Of a stretch of DNA of 64,000 nt, positions 26,622 to 35,680 are shown one piece after another. Origin of the DNA: Blastococcus sp. CPCC 205250. Lineage in GTDB: Bacteria > Actinomycetota > Actinomycetes > Mycobacteriales > Geodermatophilaceae. Each line of letters starts with the position of its first letter. Within the stretch, counting starts at the first letter, position 1. The position numbers were made by a program, and so were the translations under genes. Location of the stretch: NCBI RefSeq assembly GCF_019799925.1, contig NZ_JABGCG010000002.1, positions 372,001 to 436,000 on the forward strand, given 5' to 3'. The notes under the pieces are model-generated. The model was not told the DNA's origin, made no database searches, and saw only the letters and a program-made list of their open reading frames with translations.

Positions 26622-27644
26622 GTGCCGCCCGTGACGAACGACCACCAGCCCACCCCCGGCCCCGCGGTGACCTCCGAGGTGCAGAACCCGGTGATCCCGC
26701 CGGCGGAGCACGACGGTGTCCGCGACCTGATCATCATCGGGTCGGGTCCGGCGGGCTACACGGCGGCGATCTACGCCGCCCGCGCCAACCTGCACCCGCT
26801 GGTCTTCGAGGGCTCGCAGTTCGGCGGCGCCCTGATGACCACCACCGAGGTGGAGAACTTCCCCGGCTTCGCCGAGGGCGTACAGGGTCCGCAGCTGATG
26901 GACGACATGCGCACCCAGGCCGAGCGCTTCGGCGCCGAGCTCGTCGCCCGCGACGTCACCCGCGTCGACCTCACCGTCGACCCGAAGATCGTCGAGGTCG
27001 GTGACGAGGTGCACCGCGCGCACGCGGTCATCGTCGCCACCGGCTCCAAGTACCGTTACCTGGGCCTGGACAACGAGGCCCGACTGCTCGGCCGCGGCGT
27101 CTCGGCCTGTGCCACCTGTGACGGGTTCTTCTTCCGCGACCAGGACATCGTCGTGGTCGGCGGCGGTGACTCGGCGATGGAGGAGGCCACGTTCCTCACC
27201 CGCTTCGCCAAGAGCGTGACCGTCGTCCACCGGCGGGAGGAGCTGCGGGCGTCGAAGATCATGGTCAAGCGCGCCCAGGACAACGAGAAGATCCGCTGGG
27301 CGCTGGGCAAGCAGGTCGCCGACGTGCTGGGCGAGGACACCGTGTCCGGGGTGCGGCTGGTCGACGTGAACAGCGGCGCCACCGAGGAGATGCCGGTCGC
27401 CGGGATGTTCGTCGCGATCGGCCACGACCCGCGCAGCGAGATGTTCGCCGGCCAGCTCAAGCTGGACGACGAGGGCTACGTGCAGGTCGAGCACCCGACG
27501 ACCCGCACGAACATCGACGGCGTCTTCGCCTGCGGCGACGTGGTCGACCACATCTACCGCCAGGCCATCACCTCGGCCGGCACCGGGGCCGCGGCCGCGA
27601 TCGACGCCGAGCGCTGGCTCGCCGAGACCTTCGACGAGCGCTGA
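26622..27644 (+). CDS. trxB: Thioredoxin-disulfide reductase
   Basis: 340 residues, about 25 longer than usual at the N-terminus. FAD site: [20 protein letters not shown]. Redox centre: [11 protein letters not shown] (Cys-Ala-Thr-Cys). NADPH site: [17 protein letters not shown] with the following [11 protein letters not shown]-terminal FAD contact: [21 protein letters not shown]. It reduces thioredoxin with NADPH. The GTG start fits a leaderless promoter. A further GTG follows within a few codons (VPPVTNDH), and the extra N-terminus is disordered. sigM, which lies between the MurJ gene and trxB in mycobacteria, is absent here. Confidence 0.95.
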   Translation: MPPVTNDHQPTPGPAVTSEVQNPVIPPAEHDGVRDLIIIGSGPAGYTAAIYAARANLHPLVFEGSQFGGALMTTTEVENFPGFAEGVQGPQLMDDMRTQAERFGAELVARDVTRVDLTVDPKIVEVGDEVHRAHAVIVATGSKYRYLGLDNEARLLGRGVSACATCDGFFFRDQDIVVVGGGDSAMEEATFLTRFAKSVTVVHRREELRASKIMVKRAQDNEKIRWALGKQVADVLGEDTVSGVRLVDVNSGATEEMPVAGMFVAIGHDPRSEMFAGQLKLDDEGYVQVEHPTTRTNIDGVFACGDVVDHIYRQAITSAGTGAAAAIDAERWLAETFDER

Positions 27645-27655
27645 GGGAGGACCCT
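27642..27655 (+). repeat. Post-stop repeat, trxB copy
   Basis: The trxB stop codon is followed directly by GGGAGGACCCT, then CCTGCTCCCACCGCTC, which resembles the gyrB copy (CCCCCCACCGCTC). Confidence 0.5.
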
Positions 27656-27692
27656 CCTGCTCCCACCGCTCACGGCGGGCCCGGCAGGAGGG
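27652..27692 (+). terminator. Hairpin between trxB and trxA
   Basis: CCCTCCTGC at 27652-27660 pairs with GCAGGAGGG at 27684-27692; the loop contains its own small stem. It may terminate part of the trxB transcripts. Confidence 0.5.
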
Positions 27693-27780
27693 CCGTCCCA
27701 CCGGGCATAACGCCCCGGTCCCGGGGGTTGTCCACCCCGGAGCCCCAGACTCCACGACAGACCACAGAGGGAGAACGACC

Positions 27781-28107
27781 ATGGCAGGCAACACCGTGAC
27801 GGTGACCGACGCGAGCTTCGCCGACGAGGTGCTGGGCAGCGACAAGCCCGTGCTCGTCGACTTCTGGGCGGAGTGGTGCGGGCCGTGCAAGATGGTCGCC
27901 CCGGTGCTCGAGGAGATCGCGGCCGAGCACGGCGACAAGCTCACCATCGCCAAGCTCAACATCGACGAGAACCCGCAGATCGCCCGTGACTACCAGGTCA
28001 TGTCGATCCCGACGATGACCGTCTTCCAGGGCGGCAAGCCGGTGAAGAGCATCATCGGCGCCAAGCCCAAGGGCGCGATCCTCTCGGACCTCTCCGACTA
28101 CATCTGA
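27781..28107 (+). CDS. trxA: Thioredoxin
   Basis: 108 residues, the normal length. Active site WAEWCGPCKM near residues 29-38; cis-Pro loop SIPTMTVFQGG. It is the general disulfide reductant of the cytoplasm, recycled by TrxB encoded just upstream. The ATG at 27781 has a clear GAGGGAGAA ribosome-binding site. Followed by a very strong terminator, so trxB-trxA form a closed unit separate from cwlM. Confidence 0.97.
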   Translation: MAGNTVTVTDASFADEVLGSDKPVLVDFWAEWCGPCKMVAPVLEEIAAEHGDKLTIAKLNIDENPQIARDYQVMSIPTMTVFQGGKPVKSIIGAKPKGAILSDLSDYI

Positions 28108-28144
28108 GTCCCCCGCCCCCGAGGGGCCGCGGACGCAGCGTGAC

Positions 28145-28182
28145 CCAGGGCCCACCCGGCCACCCGGCCGGGTGGGCCCTGG
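28145..28182 (+). terminator. Terminator after trxA
   Basis: A perfect 15-bp stem (28145-28159 with 28168-28182) and an 8-nt loop, 38 nt after the trxA stop codon. Confidence 0.85.
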
Positions 28183-28252
28183 CGCGTCCGGGTGCCGGAC
28201 ACGGGCCCCCCGACGGGCCGACGCCGACCCCGGGGACGACAATCGACCCACG

Positions 28253-29392
28253 ATGGCGAGCAACGACGGCATGTACCCCCTCCGACCCGGGGACCGCGGC
28301 GCGGCCGTGGCCGACGTCCAGGCGGCGCTGCGCAGTCTCGGTCTGCTGCAGCCGCCCACGGGCGACGACGGGGACGCGGCCTACGACCAGGCCACCGAGC
28401 TCGCCGTCCGCCACTTCCAGCAGGTCCGCGGGCTCAGCGTCGACGGTCACGTCGGCGAGGAGACCTACCGCGCGCTGTCGGAGGCCCGCTGGTCCCTCGG
28501 CGACCGGCTGCTGCACCACGACCCCGAGCGCCCCATGCGCGGTGACGACGTCACCAACCTGCAGGAGCGGCTGCTCGAGCTCGGCTACGACGCCGGCCGC
28601 GCCGACGGCATCCTCGGCCCGGAGACCGAGGCGGGCCTGCGCGCCTTCCAGCGCGACTACGGGCTGACCGCCGACGGCACCTGCGGGCCGGCCACGCTGC
28701 GGGCCCTGCGGCAGCTGGGCCGCAAGGTCACCGGCGGCCGCCCGCAGCTGCTGCGGCAGAGCGCCTCGATGGTGGAGAGCGGACCGCACCTCATCGGCCG
28801 GCGGATCGTCATCGACCCCGGGCACGGCGGGTCGGACCCCGGCTTCACCGCGGGCGAGACCACCGAGGCCGACCTGGTCCTCGACCTCGCGTCGCGCATC
28901 GAGGGCCGGCTGGCCGCCGCCGGCGCCACGGTCTACCTCACCCGTGGCCGGGGGCAGAACCCGACGGCGGCCGAGCGGACCGCCTTCGCCAACGACGCCC
29001 GCGCCGACCTGTTCCTCGCCCTGCACACCGACGCCCACGGATCCGAGCACGCCCGTGGGGTGGCGAGCTACTACTACGGCACCGGGTCCGGGGCGTCGTC
29101 CACGGTGGGGGAGCAGTTCGCCCACCTGGTGCGCCGCGAGATCGTGGCCCGGACCGGCCTGATGGACCTCGGCGGCTACCCCAAGACCTGGGACCTGCTG
29201 CGGATGACCCGGATGCCGGCCGTGCGGCTGGACTGCGGCTACCTCTCGCACCCCGTGGACCGCCTGCTGCTGCTCGACGCCCGGCTGCGCGGCACGGTCG
29301 CCTCCGCCGTCCTCGCGGCCGTCCAGCGGCTGTTCCTGCCCGCCGAGGCCGACCCGCCCACCGGCACGTTCGTCCTGCCCGCCCGGGGCTGA
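28253..29392 (+). CDS. cwlM: CwlM-type N-acetylmuramoyl-L-alanine amidase homologue
   Basis: 379 residues from ATG 28253. No signal peptide is visible, as in mycobacterial CwlM. Two peptidoglycan-binding repeats lie at about 8-75 and 90-150 (VADVQAALRSLGL; VTNLQERLLELGYDAG). The Amidase_3 domain (about 180-365) has DPGHGGSDPG, TTEADLVLDL and LALHTDAHG, so zinc ligands are present. The segment that normally carries the catalytic Glu reads AVRLDCGYLSH, with Asp instead. Mycobacterial CwlM regulates MurA rather than cutting peptidoglycan and is phosphorylated by PknB; the same role is likely here. Neighbours trxA and parB match. Confidence 0.9.
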   Translation: MASNDGMYPLRPGDRGAAVADVQAALRSLGLLQPPTGDDGDAAYDQATELAVRHFQQVRGLSVDGHVGEETYRALSEARWSLGDRLLHHDPERPMRGDDVTNLQERLLELGYDAGRADGILGPETEAGLRAFQRDYGLTADGTCGPATLRALRQLGRKVTGGRPQLLRQSASMVESGPHLIGRRIVIDPGHGGSDPGFTAGETTEADLVLDLASRIEGRLAAAGATVYLTRGRGQNPTAAERTAFANDARADLFLALHTDAHGSEHARGVASYYYGTGSGASSTVGEQFAHLVRREIVARTGLMDLGGYPKTWDLLRMTRMPAVRLDCGYLSHPVDRLLLLDARLRGTVASAVLAAVQRLFLPAEADPPTGTFVLPARG

Positions 29393-29502
29393 GCCCCCTG
29401 GGCCCCGGCCGTGGGTGCCGGCCGGCGGAGGACACTGGGACGGGTGTGACGGGTCCGTCACGGCTCTCCGACGTGTCGGACAACCCGGTGGAGTCGCCTC
29501 CC

Positions 29503-29508
29503 TACACT
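29503..29508 (+). promoter_or_regulatory. -10 element, leaderless start of the aminotransferase gene
   Basis: TACACT, 6 nt before the GTG at 29515. It supports this start over the upstream GTG at 29446. Confidence 0.55.
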
Positions 29509-29514
29509 CGACGG

Positions 29515-30939
29515 GTGGCCACTCTCCCGCCCGGTGTGCCCCCGGGCCCCGGCGCGAACGCGCACCCCCACCAGGTCGTCCCCCGCCACCCGCGGCTGGA
29601 CCCCCTCGCCGACCGGTACGCGGCACGCACGCACGGCATGAAGACCTCGGAGATCCGGGCGCTCTTCTCCGTCGTCAGCCGGCCCGAGGTCGTCTCGCTG
29701 GCCGGCGGCATGCCCGCCGTCACGGCGCTGCCGCTGGACGCCGTCGGCTCGATGATCGGCGACCTGGTCAGCGGCATGGGCGCGCAGACCCTCCAGTACG
29801 GCTCCGGGCAGGGCGACCCGCGGCTGCGGGAGCGCATCTGCGACGTGATGGCGCTGGAGGGCATCACCGACGCCTCCCCGAGCGAGGTCGTGGTGACCGT
29901 GGGCTCCCAGCAGGGGCTGGACCTGGTCACCCGCGTCTTCTGCGACCCCGGTGACGTCGTCCTCGCCGAGGGCCCGTCCTACGTCGGCGCGCTCGGCGTC
30001 TTCCAGGCCGCGCAGGCCCGCGTCCGGCACGTGCCGATGGACGACGACGGGCTCATCCCCGAGGCGCTGGAGCAGGCGCTGCTCGAGTGCCGCGCCGCCG
30101 GCGACCGGGTGAAGTTCCTCTACACGGTGCCCAACTACCACAACCCGGCCGGCGTGACGCTCTCCGAGCCGCGCCGCCAGGCGGTCATGGACATCGCCGA
30201 CCGGTACGACCTGCTCGTCGTGGAGGACAACCCCTACGGCCTGCTCGGCTTCGACCGCGAGCCCATGCGGGCCCTGCGTGCCCGCAACGCCGCACGGGTG
30301 GTGTACCTCGGCTCGTTCTCCAAGACGTTCTCGCCGGGCCTGCGGGTCGGTTGGGTGCTCGCCCCGCTCGCCGTCCGCGAGAAGCTCGTGCTGGCCACCG
30401 AGGCGCAGGTGCTCTGCCCGCCGTCGCTGACCCAGTACGCCGTCGCCCGGTACCTGGACACCCAGCCGTGGCGCGAGCAGATCAAGCTGTTCACCGAGCT
30501 CTACCGCGAGCGCCGGGACGCGTGCCTGGAGTCGCTCGAGGCGATGATGCCGGCCGGCACCACGTGGACCCACCCCGAGGGCGGCTTCTACGTGTGGCTC
30601 AAGCTGCCCGACGGGCTGGACAGCAAGCTCATGCAGCCCCGCGCGGTGAACGCGCACGTCGCGTACGTGCCGGGGATCGGGTTCTACGCCGACGGCGGTG
30701 GCCGCGAGTACATGCGGCTGTCCTACTGCTACCCCGAGCCGGACCAGATCCGCGAGGGCGTGCGCCGCCTGGCCCGCGTCATCGAGGCCGAGCTGGACCT
30801 GCACTCCACCTTCGACTCCGTGGACACCGGCACCTTCCGCGCCGTGTCCGCGCCCACCCCAGGGCACGAGGCCGACCACGAGGCGGGGAACATCGTCGGC
30901 CCGGCCAACGGCAACCGCTTCGAGGACGGACGAGCATGA
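29515..30939 (+). CDS. PLP-dependent aminotransferase, class I/II (MocR-like catalytic domain)
   Basis: 474 residues from GTG 29515. The fold-type I transaminase core is complete: VVSLAGGMPAVTALP, LQYGSGQGDPRLRERI, VTVGSQQGLDLVTRVF, NYHNPAGVTLSEPRRQ, VVEDNPYGLLGF and YLGSFSKTFSPGLRVGW with the PLP lysine. This pattern is of the 2-aminoadipate/aromatic or branched-chain type, and there is no GntR DNA-binding domain. The C-terminal 50 residues are acidic and disordered. Its stop overlaps the next ATG by 4 bp (ATGA), so it is an operon with a ddl-like ligase. Substrate unknown; the partner hints at D-alanine or peptidoglycan-precursor metabolism, but that is inference. Confidence 0.9.
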   Translation: MATLPPGVPPGPGANAHPHQVVPRHPRLDPLADRYAARTHGMKTSEIRALFSVVSRPEVVSLAGGMPAVTALPLDAVGSMIGDLVSGMGAQTLQYGSGQGDPRLRERICDVMALEGITDASPSEVVVTVGSQQGLDLVTRVFCDPGDVVLAEGPSYVGALGVFQAAQARVRHVPMDDDGLIPEALEQALLECRAAGDRVKFLYTVPNYHNPAGVTLSEPRRQAVMDIADRYDLLVVEDNPYGLLGFDREPMRALRARNAARVVYLGSFSKTFSPGLRVGWVLAPLAVREKLVLATEAQVLCPPSLTQYAVARYLDTQPWREQIKLFTELYRERRDACLESLEAMMPAGTTWTHPEGGFYVWLKLPDGLDSKLMQPRAVNAHVAYVPGIGFYADGGGREYMRLSYCYPEPDQIREGVRRLARVIEAELDLHSTFDSVDTGTFRAVSAPTPGHEADHEAGNIVGPANGNRFEDGRA

Positions 30940-31931
30940 CCGAGCCCGTTGCACCCCCGGCCGCGGACGCCGTCCCGGCCGCCGACCCGCTGCGCGTCGT
31001 CGTCCTCGCCGGCGGCCTGACGTTCGAGCGCGAGGTCAGCCTCTCCTCCGGGACGCAGGTCGCCGAGGAGCTGACCCGCGCCGGCGTCGACGCCGAGCTG
31101 CGCGACGCCGACGCCGAGCTGCTGCCCGGCCTGGCCGCCGCTCCCGCCGACGCGGTCTTCATCGCCCTGCACGGCGCCACCGGCGAGGACGGCTCGCTGC
31201 GGGCGGTCCTCGACCTGGCCGGCGTCCCCTACGTCGGCTCCCCGGCCGCGGCCTGCCGGCTGGCCTGGGACAAGCCGGCGGCCAAGTCGGTCGTGCGCTC
31301 CGCGGGCGGGACGACGCCGGACTGGGTGGCCCTGCCGCACAGCACCTTCCGCGAGCTCGGCGCCGGCGCGGTCCTGGACCTGATCGTCGCGCGGCTGGGC
31401 CTGCCGCTCATGGTCAAGCCCGCCTCCGGCGGCTCGGCCCTGGGCGTGCAGAAGGTCACCCGCGTCGAGGACCTCCCCGCCGCCATGGTCAGCTGCTTCG
31501 CCTACGGCGACACCGTCATGGTCGAGCGGTTCGTCGAGGGCACCGAGCTGGCGATCTCCGTCGTCGACCTGGGGGACGGCCCGCAGGCGCTGCCCGCGGT
31601 CGAGCTGGCCCCCGAGTCCGGCGTCTTCGACTACACCGCGCGGTACACGCCCGGTCTCACCGAGTACCACACCCCGGCCCGCATCCCGGACGACGTCGCG
31701 CAGCGGGCGGCCGAGCTCGCCGTGACGGTGCACCGGGAGCTCGGGCTGGCCGACCTGTCCCGGACCGACGCCATCGTCGACGCCGAGGGCGCGGTGCACT
31801 TCCTCGAGGTGAACGTCTCCCCGGGGCTCACCGAGACCTCGATGTTCCCCATGGCCGTCGAGGCGGCCGGTCACGACCTCGGCGAGCTGATGGCCACGCT
31901 GCTGACCCGCCGGGCGCAGACCGCACGATGA
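30936..31931 (+). CDS. D-alanine--D-alanine ligase family protein
   Basis: 331 residues, normal Ddl length. ATP-grasp markers: VVLAGGLTFEREVSLSSG at the start (normally GG.S.EHEVS), LHGATGEDGSLRAVLDLAGVPYVGS, MVKPASGGSALGVQKV, and EVNVSPGLTETSMFP at the C-terminus carrying the Mg ligands. It joins D-Ala residues, or a related pair, for peptidoglycan. The usual EHEVS is FEREVS here, so substrate specificity may differ from the main Ddl, which is expected elsewhere in the genome. Start ATG 30936 overlaps the aminotransferase stop. Confidence 0.85.
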   Translation: MTEPVAPPAADAVPAADPLRVVVLAGGLTFEREVSLSSGTQVAEELTRAGVDAELRDADAELLPGLAAAPADAVFIALHGATGEDGSLRAVLDLAGVPYVGSPAAACRLAWDKPAAKSVVRSAGGTTPDWVALPHSTFRELGAGAVLDLIVARLGLPLMVKPASGGSALGVQKVTRVEDLPAAMVSCFAYGDTVMVERFVEGTELAISVVDLGDGPQALPAVELAPESGVFDYTARYTPGLTEYHTPARIPDDVAQRAAELAVTVHRELGLADLSRTDAIVDAEGAVHFLEVNVSPGLTETSMFPMAVEAAGHDLGELMATLLTRRAQTAR

Positions 31932-31940
31932 CCCATCCGG

Positions 31941-31974
31941 CCCCGGGGATTCCGCAGTGACGGAATCCCCGGGG
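31941..31974. terminator. Bidirectional terminator between ddl-like gene and parB
   Basis: A perfect 14-bp stem (CCCCGGGGATTCCG, loop CAGTGA, complement) between convergent genes. Confidence 0.9.
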
Positions 31975-31991
31975 TTCCGAGGGGTGGTGGC

Positions 31992-33035
31992 TCAGGAGTC
32001 AGCTCGGCGGCCCGTGATGTCCGGGGCCATCTGACCGATGATGCGCTGCAGGTCGTCGACCGAGCCGAACTCGACGACGATGCGGCCCTTGGCCCGGCCG
32101 ATCTGGATCTTGACCTTGGTCTCGAACGCGTCCGACAGCCGGCCGGCGAGGTCCTCCACACCCGGCGCGACGATGCGGCGGGTCCGCCGGGTCGCAGCCG
32201 GCTGCTCGGCGGCGGCCATGGCGACCGCCTCCTCGGTGGCGCGCACCGACATCCCCTCGGCCACGATCCGCGTCGCCAGCGCCTCCTGCGCCTCGGCGTC
32301 GGCGAGCCCGAGCAGGGCCCGGGCGTGCCCGGCCGAGATGACGCCGGCGGCGACGCGGGTCTGCACCTTCACCGGCAGCTTGAGCAGCCGGATCGTGTTG
32401 GTGACCTGCGAGCGGCTGCGGCCGATGCGCTGGGCCAGCTCCTCGTGCGTGGCGCCGAACTCCTCCAGCAGCTGCTGGTAGGCGGCTGCCTCCTCCAGCG
32501 GGTTGAGCTGGACGCGGTGGATGTTCTCCAGCAGGGCGTCGCGCAGCAGCGCGTCGTCCTCGGTGTCCCGGACGATGGCCGGCACGGTCTCGAGCTCCGC
32601 GGCCCGGGCGGCCCGCAGCCGCCGCTCGCCCATGATGAGCTCGTAGCCGGTCCGGCCGTCGTCCAGCGTGCGCTCGCGGACGACGATCGGCTGGAGCAGG
32701 CCGAACTCGCGCACCGAGTGGGTGAGCTCCTCCAGGGCCTCGTCGTCGAACACCTGGCGCGGCTGCTTGGGGTTGGGGACGACGTCCCCGACGGCGACCT
32801 CGCGCAGCTGGGCGCCGGGGACGCCGACGGTCTCCTCGACCTGCCGGGCGACGGTCTCGGCCACGCTGTCCGCGGCCTGCGCGGCCTTGGGCAGCAGGTG
32901 GACCGGGGAGATCTCCGTCGCGGGCCCGCCGGCGGCCGGCTCGTCGACGTCGGCCAGCGCGGGCTGCTCGACCGGCGGGGCACTGGTGGGGATGAGCGCC
33001 GCGAGGCCCCGGCCCAGGCCACCACGCTTGTTCAT
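31992..33035 (-). CDS. parB: Chromosome partitioning protein ParB
   Basis: 347 residues. It starts [16 protein letters not shown] as actinobacterial ParB does. The CTPase/N-terminal domain has [20 protein letters not shown] and [17 protein letters not shown] (the GERR motif for CTP and clamp loading) and [14 protein letters not shown]. The HTH near 195-240 ([21 protein letters not shown]) binds parS. The C-terminal dimer domain ends in GRRADS. ATG 33035 overlaps the parA stop by 4 bp. It loads on the parS sites listed here and spreads to organise the origin region. Confidence 0.96.
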   Translation of the reverse strand: MNKRGGLGRGLAALIPTSAPPVEQPALADVDEPAAGGPATEISPVHLLPKAAQAADSVAETVARQVEETVGVPGAQLREVAVGDVVPNPKQPRQVFDDEALEELTHSVREFGLLQPIVVRERTLDDGRTGYELIMGERRLRAARAAELETVPAIVRDTEDDALLRDALLENIHRVQLNPLEEAAAYQQLLEEFGATHEELAQRIGRSRSQVTNTIRLLKLPVKVQTRVAAGVISAGHARALLGLADAEAQEALATRIVAEGMSVRATEEAVAMAAAEQPAATRRTRRIVAPGVEDLAGRLSDAFETKVKIQIGRAKGRIVVEFGSVDDLQRIIGQMAPDITGRRADS

Positions 33036-34120
33036 CGGGAGGACTCCTCGGGGGACGGGGCCGGGAGGACGGCCGCATCGGTGTCGGGGAAGGCGCGCGG
33101 CAGCAGCGGCGGGGGATAGGTCGCCCGCGCCCCGTTCGGTCGGCCGTCGGCCTGCGGGGTCATCGAGACGCCCCGCTCCGCCAGCTCGCGCGCGGCCTCG
33201 ACGTAGCTGGTGGACCCGCGCGAGCCGGGGTCGTAGGTGAGCACCGACTGCCCGTAGCCCGGCGCCTCGCTGACACGCACGTTGCGGGGGATGACGGTGG
33301 TGAGGACGAGGTCCTTGAAGTGGTTGCGGACCTCGTCGGCGACCTGGTCGGCGAGCTTCGTGCGGCCGTCGTACATCGTCAGCAGGATGGTGCGCACGGA
33401 GATCCCCGGGTTGAGGTGCGCGCGGACCAGCTCGATGTTGTTGAGCAGCTGCCCCAGGCCCTCGAGCGCGTAGTACTCGCACTGGATGGGGATGAGCACC
33501 TCGTCGCCGGCCACGAGGGCGTTCAGGGTGAGCAACCCGAGCGACGGCGGGCAGTCCACCAGGACGTAGTCCGGTCGCTCGTTCTCGGGCAGGGCCTGCA
33601 GGTAGCCCTCGATCGCGCGGCGCAGCCGGTACTCCCGGGCGACGACGGAGACGAGCTCGATCTCGGCGCCGGCCAGGTCGATCGTGGCCGGCACGCAGCG
33701 CAGGTTCGGGCTGGCCGACGTCGGGTGGACGACCTGCGCAAGTTCCCGGTCGCCGACCAGGGCGTCGTAGATGGACGGCGTCCCGACGCTGTGCTCCACA
33801 CCGAGGGCCGTGCTGGCGTTGCCCTGCGGGTCGAGGTCGATGACGAGCACCCGCAGCCCGTACAGCGCGAGGGCCACCCCCAGGTTCACCGTGGAGGTGG
33901 TCTTCCCGACGCCGCCCTTCTGGTTGGCGATGGTGATGACCCGGATGCGGCCGGGCCGGGGGAACGGGTCCTGGTTGGCCGCATGCAGCACGCGGGTGGC
34001 CCGCAGGGCCTCCATCGCGATCGGGCTGTCGAACTCCTCGCCCGAGGCGGAGAACTGGGCCATGGCCGCCTGATCGGCGGCGAGACTGCTCCGCAGCCGC
34101 TGGCCCGGGTCACTCATCAC
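33032..34120 (-). CDS. parA: Chromosome partitioning ATPase ParA
   Basis: 362 residues. The deviant Walker A reads [17 protein letters not shown]; switch regions [12 protein letters not shown] and [17 protein letters not shown] follow. It has an N-terminal extension of about 60 residues and a Pro-rich C-terminal tail. It moves the ParB-parS complex. The start is GTG 34120 or the adjacent ATG 34117, both after GGAAGGAC. Two parS sites lie directly upstream, so ParB may feed back on its own operon. Confidence 0.96.
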   Translation of the reverse strand: MMSDPGQRLRSSLAADQAAMAQFSASGEEFDSPIAMEALRATRVLHAANQDPFPRPGRIRVITIANQKGGVGKTTSTVNLGVALALYGLRVLVIDLDPQGNASTALGVEHSVGTPSIYDALVGDRELAQVVHPTSASPNLRCVPATIDLAGAEIELVSVVAREYRLRRAIEGYLQALPENERPDYVLVDCPPSLGLLTLNALVAGDEVLIPIQCEYYALEGLGQLLNNIELVRAHLNPGISVRTILLTMYDGRTKLADQVADEVRNHFKDLVLTTVIPRNVRVSEAPGYGQSVLTYDPGSRGSTSYVEAARELAERGVSMTPQADGRPNGARATYPPPLLPRAFPDTDAAVLPAPSPEESSR

Positions 34121-34138
34121 GGGTCCTTCCTGCGTCCC

Positions 34139-34152
34139 GTTCCACGTGGAAC
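34139..34152. promoter_or_regulatory. parS site 1 upstream of parA
   Basis: GTTCCACGTGGAAC, perfect palindrome, 18 bp upstream of the parA start codon. Confidence 0.9.
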
Positions 34153-34173
34153 ACGCGCGTCCTCACGCAGCGC

Positions 34174-34187
34174 GTTCCACGTGGAAC
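34174..34187. promoter_or_regulatory. parS site 2 upstream of parA
   Basis: An identical palindrome 35 bp (centre to centre) from the first, about three helical turns plus, between rsmG and parA. Confidence 0.9.
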
Positions 34188-34208
34188 GGTGGGTCTCCGA
34201 GGAGCGAC

Positions 34209-34937
34209 TCACCGTCGTCCACGCGTCATCACCACCACGGTAGTGGCAGCGTCTCCCCACTCCGCACCGACGGCCCGCGGGTGGACGTCCCGCATCCCGG
34301 CCGCCTCGAGCTCGGGGAGCATCCCCGCCAGGTCCTCCACTGCCCGGGCTCCGACGAGCGCGACCAGGCTGGCCCCGGGGCGCAGCAGCCCACGGCACCA
34401 CGCGACGAGCCGGGGCAGGGGCGCCACCGCCCGCGCGGTCACGACGTCGACCGGACCGACGGCGGCGATGACCGACCGCTCCTCGGCGCGCCCGCGGACC
34501 ACCCGCCAGGGACGGTCGAGCTCCGCCACGGCCTCGGTGAGGAAGTCGACCCGGCGGGCCATGGGCTCGACCAGCGTCAGCGCGAGGTCGGGGCGCGCGA
34601 GGCCCAGGGGGATGCCCGGGAGCCCGGCGCCGCTGCCGACGTCGACCACCCGGGACCCGGCGGGCACGGCCTCGGCGACCGCTGCGCTGTTGAGGACGTG
34701 CCGCTCCCACAGCCGCGGCACCTCGCGGGGCCCGATGAGGCCGCGGGTCACCCCGTCGTCGGCGAGCCGGGCCACGTAGGCCTCCGCCAGCACGAGCGCG
34801 TCCCCGAACACCGCCGCGGCGACCGCCGGCGCCGGTGGCGGGGATGCCGGTGACGGGGCTGCTGGTGACGGGGGGGCCGCAGGGCCGGGAGTGGCGGACG
34901 GGGCGGACCCCTCCGGCCGCTCGGCGCCCGACGTCAT
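34209..34937 (-). CDS. rsmG: 16S rRNA (guanine527-N7)-methyltransferase RsmG
   Basis: 242 residues. An Ala/Pro/Ser-rich extension of about 40 residues precedes the core. WERHVLNSAAVAEAVPAG and VVDVGSGAGLPGIPLGLARPD are the RsmG signature and the SAM-binding loop; TARAVAPLPRLVAWC follows. It methylates G527 of 16S rRNA, and loss in related bacteria gives low-level streptomycin resistance. The unusually repetitive PAAPSPAS start suggests the true start could be later, but no strong internal start with ribosome-binding site is evident. Confidence 0.95.
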   Translation of the reverse strand: MTSGAERPEGSAPSATPGPAAPPSPAAPSPASPPPAPAVAAAVFGDALVLAEAYVARLADDGVTRGLIGPREVPRLWERHVLNSAAVAEAVPAGSRVVDVGSGAGLPGIPLGLARPDLALTLVEPMARRVDFLTEAVAELDRPWRVVRGRAEERSVIAAVGPVDVVTARAVAPLPRLVAWCRGLLRPGASLVALVGARAVEDLAGMLPELEAAGMRDVHPRAVGAEWGDAATTVVVMTRGRR

Positions 34938-35005
34938 CGGTCCGCTCCCGCGCAGCGGTGCGCTCCTCGCTCGCCTCTCGCCGCGATGCTCACGCCGCTG
35001 CCCGC

Positions 35006-35599
35006 TCAGCGGTCGGGGAGGACCACGACCCGGCGGTTGGGCTCCTCGCCCTCCGACTCGCTGTGCACACCCGCCACGCCGGCCACCACGTCGTGCACGA
35101 CCTTGCGCTCGAAGGGGTTCATCGGCGCCATGCGCTCGGGCTGGCGGCTCTGCGACACCCGGCCGGCGGTCTCCGCCGCCAGGGTCGTGAGGTCGGCCCG
35201 GCGCTTGGCCCGGTAGCCGCCGATGTCGAGCATCAGCCGGCTGCGCACGCCGGTGGACTGGGCGACGGCCAGCCGGGTCAGCTCCTGCAGCGCCTCGAGG
35301 ACGGCGCCGTCGGACCCGACCAGGTCGTCGAGCTGGCCGCCGACGACGGCGACCGAGGCGCGGTCGCCCTCCACGTCGAGGTCGATGTCCCCGTCGACGT
35401 CGAGGATGTCGAGCAGCCGCTCGAGGTAGTCACCGGCGACGTCGCCCTCGCGGACCAGCAGGTCGTCGCCCGGGCCGTCGGCGTCGGTGCCGGCGTCGGC
35501 GTCCTCGACCAGCGAGTCGGCGTCGGCCGCGCCGGGGTCGGGCAGCTCGGGGTCGGTCGCGGGTGCTGCGGTGTCCGCAGCCGGGTTCGGGGCGCTCAT
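35006..35599 (-). CDS. jag: Jag/KhpB family RNA-binding protein (KH-R3H)
   Basis: 197 residues. The first 55 are acidic and disordered. A KH domain follows (LERLLDILDVDGDIDLDVEG, then LVGSDGAVLEALQELTRL), and then an R3H domain with RLMLDIGGYRAKRRADL and the R-x3-H-like MNPFERKVVHDVVAG. It lies between yidC and rsmG, the standard position. Such proteins bind RNA and influence cell-wall elongation and division. Confidence 0.93.
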   Translation of the reverse strand: MSAPNPAADTAAPATDPELPDPGAADADSLVEDADAGTDADGPGDDLLVREGDVAGDYLERLLDILDVDGDIDLDVEGDRASVAVVGGQLDDLVGSDGAVLEALQELTRLAVAQSTGVRSRLMLDIGGYRAKRRADLTTLAAETAGRVSQSRQPERMAPMNPFERKVVHDVVAGVAGVHSESEGEEPNRRVVVLPDR

Positions 35600-35680
35600 G
35601 AGGGGTCTCCTCCTGTGGGTGCGGGCGGCCGGGGCGTCCCCGGTGGTCTGGTGTGGCGCCGGGCGGGCGGCGCCGGTCGT

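Noticed and set aside
30558..30573. CCACGTGGACC near-match to parS in the aminotransferase gene
   Set aside because: Three mismatches from the palindrome; expected by chance in GC-rich coding DNA.
30087..30935. Upstream extension of the ddl-like gene
   Set aside because: It would run through the aminotransferase in another frame; ATG 30936 with the ATGA overlap and the normal Ddl length decide the start.
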